Under the pieces are notes generated by a model, which saw only the letters and a list, made by a program, of their open reading frames with translations, was not told the origin of the DNA and did not search any database. Position numbers and translations under genes: made by a program. Shown here piece after piece: positions 1 to 14,620 of a stretch of DNA of 64,000 nt; the stretch's first letter is position 1; every line of letters starts with the position of its first letter. The stretch spans positions 18,005,434 to 18,069,433 of the forward strand of contig OY987227.1 of assembly GCA_963920705.1 (NCBI GenBank), given 5' to 3'. Origin of the DNA: Odiellus spinosus (lineage: Eukaryota > Arthropoda > Arachnida > Opiliones > Phalangiidae).

Positions 1-3000
1 TACATTTTCACTCCTGTAAACGTCAATATTAGCACCGCCTACTTAGTTCCAATCTCAACCCCTAGAGAGGGCAATTTCGAATTCCGTATCTCGACCGTTT
101 AGAGTTTTGGGATTTTTCCTCTCTCTTCGTGCGAAAGCTCTGACGACTACTTTCAGAACCACATACCAATCATAATATTCCTTGTTGTAAACTTGAAGCA
201 TGATTTACCTGTGATAATATAAATATATATTACGTAGCGGTCGTGGGAGAATTTAGAGCTGCAGTATTACGATATTACCACACTTCCAAGTGGTACTGGA
301 ACTAGAACCTTTTAGTATATATATAGTTTATGACTTATAAAATAAAAAATAAAAGAAAAAGAAACAGCTTCGGTATAATTTCGGGTTTCCCCTATTTTAT
401 TTTTACGATTATGTTGTCCTTGCCCTCCCCAACCACGGAAGAATTCGCTCGCAAAAACTACTAAATTTCAACGTACTTTTTTCGTGAAAGTTATACTGAC
501 GTTTTTATTTGCCAGAAGAAAACGAAGCGAGTTCAGGGAACCCGATTGAAAAACAAAAACCATTTGGTACAAAAAGCTTAATTACAGTATTTTTCTAAAA
601 CATCGTAGGTTTAGTTCCATTTTGAATTGTTGAATGTTAATCGTAGGGTTTATGTTCAGCGGGAGGATTCAGTGTGGTCATTTGCAGAAAACGTGATCGA
701 GTATATTATGTGTAAATGGTCTGCTTTACTAAAAATGAAAATATCAGCTATAAAATAATTTATAATGACAGGCATATTTCAAAACATGAGAAACCGTTGA
801 AATTTCATTTTTATGATTTAAAAAATTATAAAATAAAAAGGGATACTAGGCTTTGGAAACAAATTATTTTTTAATCGATTTAAAATGTTAAAATGTGCCT
901 TAACACATAAAAACTTGACAAAAGTTTCGTAGTAATTCGCGGTTTAATTAACAAAGTTGCTAAATTAGGTACGAAGAAATTTCCCAAAAATTTGAAGCCA
1001 GGGCAGCGAGACATTTTAAAAAAAACATGTATTAGTAATATATAAAATTTTGTAACTAGATATTATCATGGTTTTGTAAGTTTAAAGGTACAGACCGGGA
1101 TAAAAAAAAGTGTGTCTTAAATTATAGAGCGTATATTAAAACGACTAATATCATATCGCAAAAAATTTAATAGTTTGTAGATATTAAGATATTTACGTTT
1201 ATTATAAGCAAAAAGTTATCTCTAGTGAACGCCATTTTAGTTTTTTCATACCCTTTCGATGCCTGCTGAGGATCGGCTTCGCCGATTGGTTTATTTCTCA
1301 CCTAAAGTCACTTGACTCTAGCTGAAAATAGATGTGGGTATAAGCGCGCTCAATTTCTTTAGAGTCAAATAAGATATGCCGGGCCGAAACATATAGGCTA
1401 CTTCCGAAGGATCCCGCGCGCGAACACTAACCCGAAGGTCGGTCGGCCAGCTGAGCTAGTAGTAGTCAGTACTAGGTATTATTAACCGAGTCTTAAGTTG
1501 ATTTGAAGAATTAGAAGGTAAGAACTAAACTGCATTCATTAATTACGCAATTAGGCATGTTTTCGTAGAAAGTTAGAAATCACAATCACAAAATTACGGG
1601 TCTTCTTACGAAGTTACGAACAGACGATCCGACTGCAGCCGACTCGAATGGCCTTCGTTTAGCGAATCTTTATTGGGTGACTTAAAGGCCAATCATTGAA
1701 GCGGATCCTTATTTTTAAAACTCGAAATGCCGGGAAGCAAATATGGCGTTCTTCTAAGAACGTAAATTTCGGTTTTAAAATGATATTTATAAATTAACCA
1801 AGACTTAAATCACTATAATGTGTTTTGATTTGTAGGTTTTTAAGCATGCTCTTTCCAATGGAAGTACTTTTAAAGTTGGGTTGCCTTTCCCTTTAATTGA
1901 GAGTTAGACAGTCGATATACCAAGATAGACACGGAAAATTAATGACAACCAGCAATTATTTAAAACATTTTCGGACCTATGGTTTGAAGCGCAATAACAT
2001 AGTCTCTTTCTCGCTGTCTTTATTTTTATATTGTCTGTAAATCAGTAGAAATCATAGTGCAAGCGCAACGTTAGATTGATTGAAATTTCTCATCACTCAG
2101 AAAAACAGCGATACCTTATTTTCAAAGCCATCTTCAGTAACCTCTCACGGTGAAACGTGAGTCAATGCTGATGGGAACAAAAGGTCAAAACGATAGACTT
2201 AATAGTTACCAAGTATAGGAGAATAAGTAGGAAATTCCTACCCTAATGACAGACCTTGCATGGTCACTATTGCGAAGGGTCCACTGAGCATTAGCTAAAC
2301 AAGAAAAAACACGGGGAAGAGGAGAGAATAGTGAACTTAATGATATCGCGGCACGAAGGAAATCTGTAGACACCGTATCAGTTTTAAATTATACCTTGAA
2401 CGTGTCATAGGTTTCTTCGAGACAATTTAGCCTCGCATTTACTGAAATCTGGAACTGTTTTACAGTGTGCCAAATAAGCATCCCGTATAGGAGGGAGAAG
2501 AAACAGTTGGGGGGGGGGGGACACAAAAAAGAAGTCAGAGAGCTATAGACAGAGTGGATCGGTGTATTCCATTTAACGTAACACACACATGCACGCCTGG
2601 TAATAACACGGCTAGAAGTGTATTAGTAAAGAGAGGGGAGACTGTATACTATGAAAGGAGGTTGCGAGGAGAACAATGGCTGGGCGTCTTAAAGCTCAAC
2701 GACTCTCGCCAGCCGCCGGTCATCAAATCCCGGGACCCAGAGCGCGGCGTGGCTTTTCTTTTTACGCCGAGGCTGAGAATTATGGTCCTTTTCGAGACTT
2801 CCTCCCTAATTTGACGGATGGTTTTAAGTTTGGCCAGACGGGAAGGCCCTTTAATGGTACACGCTTAGATGAAAGTTAGTCCAGCGTGTAACCCCCTTCT
2901 TCTAGTCTTCTTACTAACAGTTTGGTAACAAGATGATCAGGCCAACTTGATAAACGAAATATTTGTAACTCGATCGTGATATGTCCAATTTAAGAGTTCT

Positions 3001-5966
3001 TTACCTATTATCTACAAATTCTAATATTACTGGATGAATAAATCAATATATTATTGTAGTATTGAGTTAAATTTTCTTTAAAAAAACTATGAGGCAAAAG
3101 TGACTTTGGCCAAGATTACAGAAGCGGTATCTTTCTTAGGTAAAGCGCGCTGAACAAAGTAATATTTTAAACTGAAAGACCCTGTTTATTCATTCGTCGG
3201 ACACAAATCTGTTTAATCGTTAAAGGAATAATATGCAATCGGGGAGGAAAGTGTTCACAATAGACAAATCTAGATGGTAATCCGAATTACAAAAAAGTAA
3301 AAAAAGACGAGTTTTTAAGTTTTAACGCTTGGGCACAAGAAAACTTACGTTGTTTTTTTTGTCTTATATAATTTGCGCAAGTACAAACGGCTATTTTTAA
3401 TGTAATTTAGGTGTCCATTGTTTATAATCAAGGGCATGTTTTCTATCTCTGTAATTGAGCGTTAAGCCTTGGCTAAATAATACGGATCATTATCCTAAAC
3501 CTTACGCCTGGGGTTATCTTGACCACGAATGATCAGATCAAAAGAACACTCGCAAGAACCCTTAAACCCTAACTTGATTTCTCAGCTTAAACAAAAGAAA
3601 ATAATATTCGATGTACGTCAGAGCGTAGATTCTAATAGAAGTATTTTCTCTCTGTTAATATAAATTTGGTGTATCCTGTAATTTGCGCTCTTTTTTTTTT
3701 TTTATTCCCGCGATGGCCCCGTTATAGAGCGCAGGAAACCAGGGGAGAAATCCGAATTATAGGGTGGCCAAATTATCCCCATCATAGTCTGAGCTTTTGA
3801 GTTTTTCGGAAGCAAGCTCTCTTATTCTCTCGATTATTTAGGAACAAAATATTTTTCTTTTCCTCTCTTGTTACGTAATAAGTACAAATTTGTATAACCA
3901 CACACACACAGAGAGTTTGTCATTTTTTCCATTTCTCTTTCCACGCTCCAACACATCCCGATTTGCTCGTTAATTAGATTAGATTGGTTTTTCTTTTTAT
4001 TTTTTTTACCCGAAGAACTCCATGGTGGGCCATTTTTGCCTCTACTAATATATAACGTCAATTGGACCGAGTTAACGAGACTCTGTTATTAATGATATCT
4101 GCGGGTCGCGTTTGACCAATTTAGTAACAGGGTGTATTCGTGGTTTGGTTAAAATAATATATATATATATTTTAGTTATGGGTCTAACTTTTCATTCACG
4201 CTTGTATTAGCATATCCCTCTTTCCTAGTTTTCCCACCCATTTGCGGAACTTAAAAATCATTTCGCTCTATGTGATATACTAATACCGATGTAGGACTAC
4301 CCGGTGTAAGCGTATGAAAAAATTTATTGATTCGTAATTTGAGTCTGTAGAATATAATTAAATTTAAATTTAGGTATTGTGGCAAGAATTTTTTAACTAG
4401 GTACAGTTGCTTCTTTCTGTCAGTTTTGAATTTTCAGCACAAATAGCTCTGATGGCGGAGGGGGATATCCTCTAGGATATTTAAAAATGAACTCGGTTAT
4501 ACGAGGAGGGTTCCTATAAGAGCGCTTTAGGGAAAGGCGCTTTCCAATAAAGCACTCTTTACAAAGCGCATTTGTAGTTGTTACATGAGAGCCAAGAACG
4601 CTAAGGGGTGTCCCTTTTTTAACCATCGTCTGACGTATCTTTAATTTATAGCACCTATTGGTGGCCAGGGGTGGGGTGAGTATTATCTCTAGTAGAGCTT
4701 CATGTTGGAAAAAATACTGATATATAGCAAGATGTCTATTTGAATGTCGAGAATGATTTACGTTTTATATTGTTTACTGCCACTTTCTAGTATATTCTAA
4801 ATTTGAGAATTCGTGTCCCCGTGCCAATGTCCTCCCGTTGTAAAAATAAGGAAAAGAAAAAAGTTCTTCTTGTGGGGTCCTTGACTCGCCACCTATATAA
4901 AAAAAAGTACTTGATCGTTGAAATACTCTATTTTCTTGGCGAAAATTTACGAGCTCAACTCGAAATTTGCGTTTTCCCCCGCTTTCTTTTTGGCCCGGAG
5001 AAGCGAGGAATCCAGGATAGATTTTTAAGCGCAGATACGTAACACACCAGTAAGAAGGAGTGTAACACCCTATAATGAGTGTGGTGGAACGGGCGCTTCG
5101 ATCATTTGGATTTTGCACCGAGGTTTAAGCTATCTATAGTTAGAATACTTCTCATTTTTCACCACGAATATTTACCAGAGATTAAAGTAAGAGACCCGTT
5201 TTATATTAAAGGAATTGTGAAATGGATTGAATACGAACAACGACAACGAGTGATTTTTCTATCGATGTTATCCTTAATAAAAATTATATCTAACAAATAT
5301 GAAATATATATTCAACTTTCTTGTCAATTAAATGGGCTCAATTCCTAGGATTGCTTGTTTGTAAAATTACTTCCGATTTCAAAAACCATGCTTTCTTCGG
5401 GTTCCGGATTCTTAAGATCACCTACGTCTAGTCGTAGCTTTGTATGTGCTGAAAACAAAAACAGATTTTTCCATTCAAAGTACCCCGAAACTTACACTGT
5501 TCTCCATTGTGTTTCGCCCGTTTATGGTAGTTGATTGAAAATCACTTATTGTCGATCTTCTTTCAAACTTAAATAATTATGAAAAAAACTTCGCTTTAAT
5601 TTGGGCCCTTTTTTTTTCATGTCCATATATTTTTACCTTGTTTGAAAGAAAACAACGTGGCGTATTTACGAAAAACGATTTATTATATCTTCAGCTTCAC
5701 GTTTAGAATTAATCTCTTATCCCCTTCTTTTACTTGCCAACGTCTCTTGAACAGTTTACCTTTTCACCCACCCATTAATGAAATAATCTTTATTCCTGAG
5801 CTTAAATCTTGGGCTGTGGTATAATCTCGTGGTGAAAAATTTCTCGATATGGAGTGCCCCCTGTTTACATTCCACCATTCTTGTTAAGACCCTGGCCTCG
5901 CTGGTTTTACGCCTGGTGACATTCCTTGGCCGACTATATAGAAGCGGGCTTTAGGCTTCTTAATGG

Positions 5967-5968
<2 letters not shown>

Positions 5969-5998
<30 letters not shown>
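5969..5998. repeat. 30-base T homopolymer
   Basis: Uninterrupted T run in the presumed Meis intron. No target duplication or retroposed body is recognised next to it. Confidence 0.9.
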
Positions 5999-6479
5999 CT
6001 TGGCCTATGAGTGTATAGGGCATGGTTTCGGTTTGGGCCTCCGGAAAACGCTTCTGGTTAACGACTTTAGAGCCTCGGGCTTTCGATTCTATCTCCGTAC
6101 GTTTTTAGTAATGAGTTTTTACGGCTTTACCATTCGTTTTATGGGGAACCTCCTTCTAAATTGAAAACCCCGAAAATGTCTGTTATTTGGGGGCTACTAG
6201 ACTAATGTACGCTATTTGAAGAAATTAAGTTGTTCGCAATCAGGTTTATGTATAAAAGACACGTTTATATGCCTTTTCTTGTAGGTTAGAGACGTAAAAA
6301 ATTAATTTAAGGAGGTTTTAGCAAATCACTTGATAAGATATTGGATAAATATAAATACAGGACATCAACCTTATATTTTATCGTACAAACATGGAAAACA
6401 AGTAAATATCATCGGGGAATTTAGTTTTGGGATAAAAACAATGAAAATTAATATTTTTAAACAAAGGAAAAATGAACCC

Positions 6480-6760
6480 TAACAATACTTTGTCTTTGAA
6501 ATAGGCTTAATTCCCTAAGCTAAGTGTTAATTTTGAAAATGGATGCTTAACAAGGATCTTAAGAGAGTTCATGTCTGACCGTTAAACAGCCTTCGATCAC
6601 TTTATTCAGAGTGTAAATCGTTTCAAACTAGGCTTAAGATGCGCGCGCTTTTGCTCGTTGGCCCGAAACCCATGTATCCGTGTTAAGCCTAATTTCCGAG
6701 TTAAAAATTGATTTCTAGTGAATATAGCCTATTTTAAAGGTAAGACATTGACAAAATCAT
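6480..6760. repeat. Dispersed 'taggcttaa / ttaagcctaattt' repeat copy
   Basis: The block 'aatcgtttcaaactaggctta' near 6617 and 'gttaagcctaatttccgagtta' near 6682 recur at 13885 and 13820, and in part near 14547. These are short diverged copies of one interspersed family. Ends cannot be set from three copies. Confidence 0.45.
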
Positions 6761-9700
6761 TTTTTATCGGACTTCGTTCTCCCTTTAAAGGTCAATGAAG
6801 CGCGTTATTACGATCTTCTAATTACACAAAACTAAGGTTTTGAACACTTGCCATTACTAAGTATGATATATTAGAGATATTGGGGAGATTTTTGGAAAAC
6901 CTGTAAATACCGTGGAAATTCATTTTTCAAATGAACTGTTTGTTGTTCTTAACACCAAAATCTAATACTATCAATTTTCGAAATCATGGATATCAAAATA
7001 GCGGAAAGTAATACGCCCCACTGCAAGTAAACGAATACTTCTTTTTAGTGTCAGGTATCGGCATCGGGTTGATAATTATGTTTTGCTTAGAAGTTTTTCC
7101 CTGCAGATTTAAACGTTGTCGCTTCGGGTTTCATCCGTATATAACGACAAAGACTTAACGTCAAACGCGGGTTATTTAACGGAGAGTTTTTTATCCTAGG
7201 AAATCGAATACTCAGCCCCGGGCTCCCCGTTAATTCTTTTCCACCCGAACAGATCTTGCCACCCACACACAAACTATACGCGCTTAAGGCCACGTGACCA
7301 CGATTCTCCCAAAAACCATGGGAAAAACTAGCTCAGCCTATCGACCTATAGTCATCCAGGCTTGATAAACCCATTCCAATGATATTTTGTCGAAAAACAC
7401 GCTACAGTCAAAGCTGAATGAAGAAATATTAGGGACGAGAGAGAAAACTGGAAAGACGTCGATATAGATAGTGAGCCCCAGTGAGCTTTAACTCTATATT
7501 AATCCTTTGTTATACCATGCAAACCGTTAAGGGTTTTTCTCTCTTGTAGTATAAAGCCTTTATACCACGCGCGCAAGGAGCAAAAACGTTGGACGCTATC
7601 TTAAATGAAAGCATCTGGTCCTGACAGTCCAACCATGAGACTCGTAAGGTCGCATTCGCATATGATTTTACTCGGGTTATAACCCTATACCATAATAATA
7701 CTATTAACCGAAGTTTTCCGTGTAAATATAGTCCTATAATGATTGCATGAAGTCCTAATATGGAGCGTTTTTCAAAAGGAAGTGAAGATTCGCTTAACTT
7801 TATATACTTTTGTTACCAGACCTAGGCATATATATGCCTTGATCTTTTTCTATGAGTTATATCCAGTGGCGGCACCTGGATTTTTTCACGTAAACCTTTG
7901 GGGGCCCCTATTGGGCCTAGGATATTTAATAAATTTAGGGGTCCCCATCGATTAGAATTGTGGAGTCCCCTCGAGCCCACTTGAAATATCACGTAGGCTA
8001 TAGCCTACTCGGCCTACCTCCTGGTTCCCACACTAAATTTAATTAAGTTTATAAAGTTAACTTTAAAGCGTTATTTTATGTGCGAAAGTGGACAATTTTA
8101 GTCTTCATTTCTCGGGCTAGTGGAAACTAAACTCTACTGATACTTAACTTCAGAAATAACTTTTCTAATGGGAACGCATCCTTGTACCGTACCGTGTTAG
8201 TTTGTTGTCGTATTTGGTCGATGGTTTTCTTTCTTTTCCTTCCGTATTATAGCCGCGCGCGTTTTACTTTCCGGCCAATGGCTTTGCGGCTGTTCGCGAC
8301 ACGATTCGACCCCTATATACATCAGCGTCCTTACATCCTACCCGTATTCTAACGTTATATATACCGAGCGGTCCCTTTTCATACCTAATGTAGCCGCTAT
8401 AATCCGTCGTTTGGCCCTACATACAATATGTGTCTCTGACATCGGGTGATGGCATATAGAACCTTTGGGTGTATATATATGTTTGTAAACGCGCACGCGC
8501 GAACCAGGAGAGAGCCTTGATGGGAAAAGGAGCCTTGCATGGGCGCTATATAGGATACGAAGCAGTTTCTCTTCATTATTGCCGCCATACAACCTGTCAG
8601 CGGCACCTGACACGGCTGCTGCCGTTGCCCTTTAATACCGACAAAAGCGAAAAAACCCCGATCGGCTTCTATATACTTTTGGGAGAGTTTTTATTCAAGA
8701 AAAAGCGAGAAAAGAAATCGATAGTGATGCTGGAAAAGTTAAAGGATCTTCAGGATATAGTTGGATCTCTCGTTAAAGTTTTGTTTTCAATTTTGCTTTG
8801 TTCCTGCCCGAGATATAGGACACGATTTAGACTTATAGCACACCTTTAAACAATCGCTATATAGTTCTTGCTATAAAGCTACAGCCAGCGTTTTGTATCA
8901 TTAAAGGGTTATTAATGGACATCTTGAGAAACCAATTTAGGCTTAGTAATCATTTTCTGTACTTAACACTGTCTGGTCAGAGGTCATGATTGAGATTGTA
9001 TGGTTCAGAAAGCTGAATAATCGTTGAAAATTTTAACTTTGCAAGCCGTTAACGTTTTTGTTTGCGAATAGTTAAATCGTTTAATGGCTTATACATCATT
9101 TTTGTTATATTCACTATATAATATCGATTACTTAACGAATTTAACATTGAATCGAGTTTCTCAATCCTTTTTGATTAAAGTAGCAAACGATATCAGAGTT
9201 ATTTAGCTCATTATAGCTGTTGCGTGAAACAATCATATTGACTACATCGGCGATAATACAGTATACTATATAACATCATAAGCCTATAAACCAAGGAAAC
9301 ATTTAAGTATGGCTATAAACGGAGTGAACGACGTCAATATATCTACAACGGGCAGCCAGGTTACAGAAATGAGGCCAATTTGCTCGGTAGAGTTATGGGA
9401 TTTTCATGGGATGCTTTTCCGATGAAAAGAAAGGACTCTGGTATAGAGACTGCAGTTTATCTATTGATAGAAGATGACCTAAGCTCGGCGTTGAATAGGG
9501 AGAATAATATATAAGGAACTATTGGGCCTCGCGCACGTTGTGTGTATGTTGCAGTCGTATTCATTGTGTCGGCGACGGGGAAGCCGCACCAATGGTTGAA
9601 CAATCGTGTCTCTCGCCATTCTTACGCGTGTTGCTTCACTTTGGTTTGGGTTTAGCGAGCGTGCATGACCGGGGAACAGCGAAGAAGATCTCGGCAGTCC

Positions 9701-12700
9701 GGCAGGAACCCCGGTCGTTTTTTGACGGTTTTGTTTTCCGGCCAGGCGGAAAGCGTTCCACGCTTCTCTGCCTTCCCCGCATCGCCATGAATCGTGAAAA
9801 AGAAAACTCTTTTCTATCTTTTGGAGTAGGCTTAGCTATGTGTAGGAGACGTTCACACATGTACTTTAGAACTTCAACCCATCGAAATTCGAGTCCTGAC
9901 GATATGCGATATTGTCAGGCAGTTTCCAAATTGGGATTCCCTTACGTTTTTGGAACCAGTTTCTCGATTTCCTGACAATCTCTTATATTAATTAAAATAC
10001 TGTTATGTTATGACAATTGCATCTGTTTTTACATTTCCAATTATCATCAACTTCAAGTGAACAATCCAGTTTTTGGAGGTAAAAATATACCATAACATAT
10101 GTAATTCTCAAGTGGTAGAATATTTTAATTAAAATCTCCCGAAGCTTATTGTGTGAACAACTCTATATTTTATCGGGGGCGGAAGAGAGAATTTCCCGCA
10201 TGTTGTGGCGCTGGTGTATAATCTGGAAATGATATCGAATACGAAATAGGTCCCATATTCTTCCCTCTCAATCGATAGTGACTCCGTTCCATCCATCGCA
10301 ACCCCAACGCCCTTTTATCCATTGTCTCAGAATCATTCTACGCGAGTCTCCCCGTTCTCGCGAGGAGAAATCGACGTTTTTTTTGTTCCGATCCTCCCTT
10401 TCTTTTCCGATTTTAGCCCCGCGCGCGACTAAAAATCCTCCGCCCTCTGTTATTTTTCTAGAAAGTCGAATATCGATTTTGGGTTTGGCTTCGATATATA
10501 TAAAACAAACCTTTTAACGTTAAATATATATATATTTTTTTTATTTCGTCGAAGGATCGATTTAGGTTTAGCCTGCATCACAGTTTATTTTTGGTGATAT
10601 TTTTATGGGGTTTTAAATGTTTGTTTCGATGCTTTTAACGTTACTTGTTTTCTTTTGTTGACCAGTCCATCATAATTCTTAGCCAAAAGTAGGTTAAAGT
10701 AGAAGGATTGCACTGGGGAAATTTTAATAGTAGTAAGGCTAGCCTCAGAAAAAGTTTCAGAGAAACCCATTCACTAAATTGCGTTTCGCTTCTTTATATA
10801 AAATTTGAAGCAGTTTCAGACTTTATTATTGGTCAATATCTCCTCCCACTTATCTGGAAAGCAGATCCGTAAAGTATAAAAGCCAACAGTACATCGAAGT
10901 TGATGAGATTCCAATTTACATTTGTAACTATGAAAGCATAAGGGAGATAGTGTCTCACTTCTAATATTATCAACTTCTGATCAAATGAAGTTATAAAATT
11001 ATGGCAAACCATCTGCATTATAAGAATTAGTTCTTCGTTGTATTCAAAATTAGCTAGATTTAATTTTTCATCGAAAAATTTGTAGACAAAATTTGAAAAA
11101 TGATAATTAGGACAGGCTATGAAATGGATTCACGCTTAGAATTGGATTTAAGGAATTTAAAAAGGTCCGGAAATAAGTAATTCAGCAAATATTAAATGCT
11201 TTGTGCATTTGACAGGTTTTGTAGAATTATATGAATGTACCGATAACAGGAAAGTCGTGGTGATTAAATCTGAAAAAGATACTCTTTGTTTTTGCAAATG
11301 CATTTATATCCTAAACTGCAAAATAATAATATACTCTTAATTCATAGAAATGTAATTATATAGTTACTAAAATCCAAATTTATTTGATAATTATAATTAA
11401 TTTAACACCATCGATAATTTACAGAAAATATCCAAAAATATTATGTTGAAAAAACAAATTTTAACGTTCAAATTGTAATTTTTAAAAAGTATCGATAACA
11501 CCGGTTCTCGTCTAATTAATAACGCCAAGCTTATTTGATTTAATTTGCACGAAATATTCTATTCTTACATACTTGTTATTCTAGTAATATAGGCCTAAGC
11601 CTCGAGCCATATTACTCGTAACGTTTAATATTATAATTTAAGTACAGGGGATGTTAATTCACATCTTTGGGGCAAACAACAGCGTGATTAAACGCGTATG
11701 TATTACGAACCTTTCATTATAAATGCCTCTCCCTTTCTCCGCTTCTCCCTCATCTACTCCGATACAATTTTCTCGCGGCGGCGAACTAATAACTAAAAGT
11801 CCCTATTAAAAAAAAAAAATCAACCCACGGCCGGTTTTCGACAATTAGTAGAGATAGTTCTAATTAAATGCGAAGACGAGGTTTGAATAATGCATAATGT
11901 ACCTTCGTCGACGAGCCCTCGTTCCTTAGGGCGAACCGAGTCAAAAAACAGTCCTAAATATCAACGAATAGTAAGATAGGGCTTCCTTTAATTTCTATAT
12001 GGTTTAGATTATTACATATAGAGAGTAACGTATAGCTCTGTACCCGCTAATATTTTAAACTGATTTTGGGATAACTTTGACTTTTCGCGGCTCCCAAATT
12101 AATCAACTTTTCGAGGGATCCGAAATTCGTACTATAGCTAATAATTTATGGGACATTCTTCCGTCGTCATGGTAACGCGAACGGGCGGTCCCTTCTCTAT
12201 AACTCCATCCTAGCTCGCGATGAAAATTGTATAATTTAATAATTTAAAAGTTTTAGCGCCGTCAGTGGTTGAAATTATCGCCGCATGCATTGGCGGCATG
12301 CCTGAATAATAATTAAAGGAATGGTTTACGTTAAAAGAATTCGTAGCTTTTAATTAAGAGCGTAGAAAAATAGTTCTAATTGGAATGTCGTAATTAGTAT
12401 TTGTTAAGAATCGAAATAGAAGCCTCATTTTCTGCGCAAGTTTCTGTACAATAACATACGGCCAGGCCGGAGAACAAAAGTTGGACTAAAGCACGCCGCG
12501 TGGCGAATCTTTATTATTAGTGGAACTTGGCAGTGCGGACAATGATCAATAGTAGATTTTAATGTAACTTGACATACATTTTGGTATAGTTATAAAATCG
12601 CCAAAGCCGAGTGTCGGCTTAAAAATAGCAATGCGTTCATGAATTGCGATTAAAAACTCGAAACCCCTAAATATTTTTAATTTTCATACTCCTGTAGAAC

Positions 12701-13789
12701 AAATACACTGTAATTCGTACAGTATTCTACCAAATATGATAAAATTTGGCTACTTTACGTGATAGAAAGCTTTCACTTGATGTAATAAAAATATGGAGTA
12801 TTTTACCGTCCAAACATATTTGGTTGAATTAATCTGGTGAGCGCGGACCATTCCTTTAAAGATCAAAAACCTGTTCGTTTCGTATGTTAATTGAATGTTG
12901 TTCCTTAATTTTAATGGCCGTTTTTACCTCCCTCGGTTATTTTTGAAGATGTGGGTTTGGCTTTAGTTGGAATATCGCAAAATTAGATTTAATTTTCATC
13001 AAGCGCAAAGATAAGGTCCAGCCTTAATATTGAATAAAACAAATCGTACGAAGACGGAGGTGAACCTATATATCATCGTATATACTGTAAACTCAACTCG
13101 ATGGTGATTTTATTAGATTGGTTCATCTTTTGATGGGGCAAAACATCTGCCTTATCTGTTCTTTCGCGTCAATCGTGCCTAAATCTAATCTTGAAGTTTG
13201 TTCGCGGTCTCTCCTTTAATCAAATAATGTTTTGAAGCGGAATCTAAATTATTAGTTATACTCATTGAAGCTCTATTGATTCTATTAACTGGTCTATCAC
13301 GAACGAATTATATCAAAGTCTCGCCTCGTTTCTCTCGTGTTCGTAGAGAAAGTCTTAATAAATTGGGAACTTAAAATAGGTGCAGACTAAATTTCTGGTC
13401 TTGTATTTCTCCTCAAACATCTCTTCAGTAATCCATATTACGTGAACATGCACTGATACTGCGCCTAGATGTAATTAAAGATAAGGGTATCGTGCTAACA
13501 AATTGACCATTTGCGCTTAAGGCTTTAAATCTATGATTGAGTTTCTCTTAGGTAACCTATAATTTTCCTTTTAACGCGCCCATCATGCCGTATTGCCGCT
13601 TGCAGATATGAGTGTAGATATTCGTTTATAAAAATCATTTGAAATGTTTAATAACGTATTTTTATGGAATGATTATTTCTCTACGTTGAACAAAGTACCA
13701 CGATCTACATTAGACTGCGTAGTGAAAACAGACAAAATAAAATTTACAGTCATATAAAAAGATAGGATGGATTTAAAATGTTTTAATTT

Positions 13790-14620
13790 AAAGAGGTAAT
13801 GAAGCTATGATTGATTCCTATAGGCCTAATTTCTGAGTTAACTATATAAATTATAAAATTAAAAAAAAAATTATTACGACATCGTTTCAAATTAGGCTTA
13901 AATTTGAAGGCTATTGCTTTTGCTGGTTAGCAGTAAGATCATAAATAAATACAGATGTAAGTCTGACTCGTAGACTTTACTAATAATAGAATACGTTTGA
14001 TCGCCAACAGGGCTGCCATATTTGATACCGATTTTTATTTTTCAAGTCGTTTATCGATTCAAATCGGGAAATACATTTATAGAAATTCTGCCATCTCGCG
14101 GTGACCTCGGGAAATTGTCTAACGCGTTGAGAATTGTTTCATGATTTTTTTGGGGTTGGATAATCATAATGTTGATTAACACAATTAAACGCTGTAAGTA
14201 ACTTGCATACATTATTTTTAAGAAAGTTAAAATGTTCTTCCCTAATTGATATTTAAATTTCAGACAGAACATAAACGTATTCCAAAAAATGTTTTATAAC
14301 AAAAATATACTTAAGCCTTGGCTTACAATTTTCGCCATGCCTCGTACCAAACGATAACGCTGCTACTAAAATAACATATCAGCTTGAACTTGACCCCGTG
14401 AATCGGTTTGAATCCGGTTGATTGAATTTCGGCCCCACGCTTGCGATTCCATGAAACATTTTACCACTAAGATTAATCCCTGTAAGTTAATATTTATCTA
14501 TGGTAGGATGTTCATTGCATTGGTTTCAAACTCTCCGTGGATTCTTGTTAAGCCTACTTTCCGAGTAAGTTAAAAAATCACTTTCTTATTGACTTAGGCC
14601 TATTTTAACTATGATTAATC
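13790..14620. repeat. Further copies of the dispersed 'ggcttaa' repeat
   Basis: Copies lie near 13820-13930 (taggcctaatttctgagtta, then atcgtttcaaattaggctta) and 14545-14605 (gttaagcctactttccgag, then acttaggcctatttta). They match parts of 6480-6760. Confidence 0.4.

Noticed and set aside
4774-5118. 114-codon minus-strand open frame
   Set aside because: There is no recognisable motif and overlapping open frames occur on the other strand. It is probably chance in intronic DNA.
7864-7960. cagtggcggcacctgg followed by a run of gggggcccc-type sequence, resembling a transposon end
   Set aside because: Only one end is present and no matching inverted end or duplication was found. This is too little to call an element.
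9538-9975. 145-codon + strand open frame in the presumed Meis intron
   Set aside because: Its composition is Arg/Ser/Cys-rich with no domain, an opposite-strand frame overlaps it, and no splice sites bound it. It is best explained by a CpG-richer patch with few stops.
10044-10060. Sequence cttcaagtgaacaatcc resembling the end of the missing Meis exon (LQVNN)
   Set aside because: The upstream bases do not encode the rest of that exon and no donor follows the Asn codons. It is a chance match.
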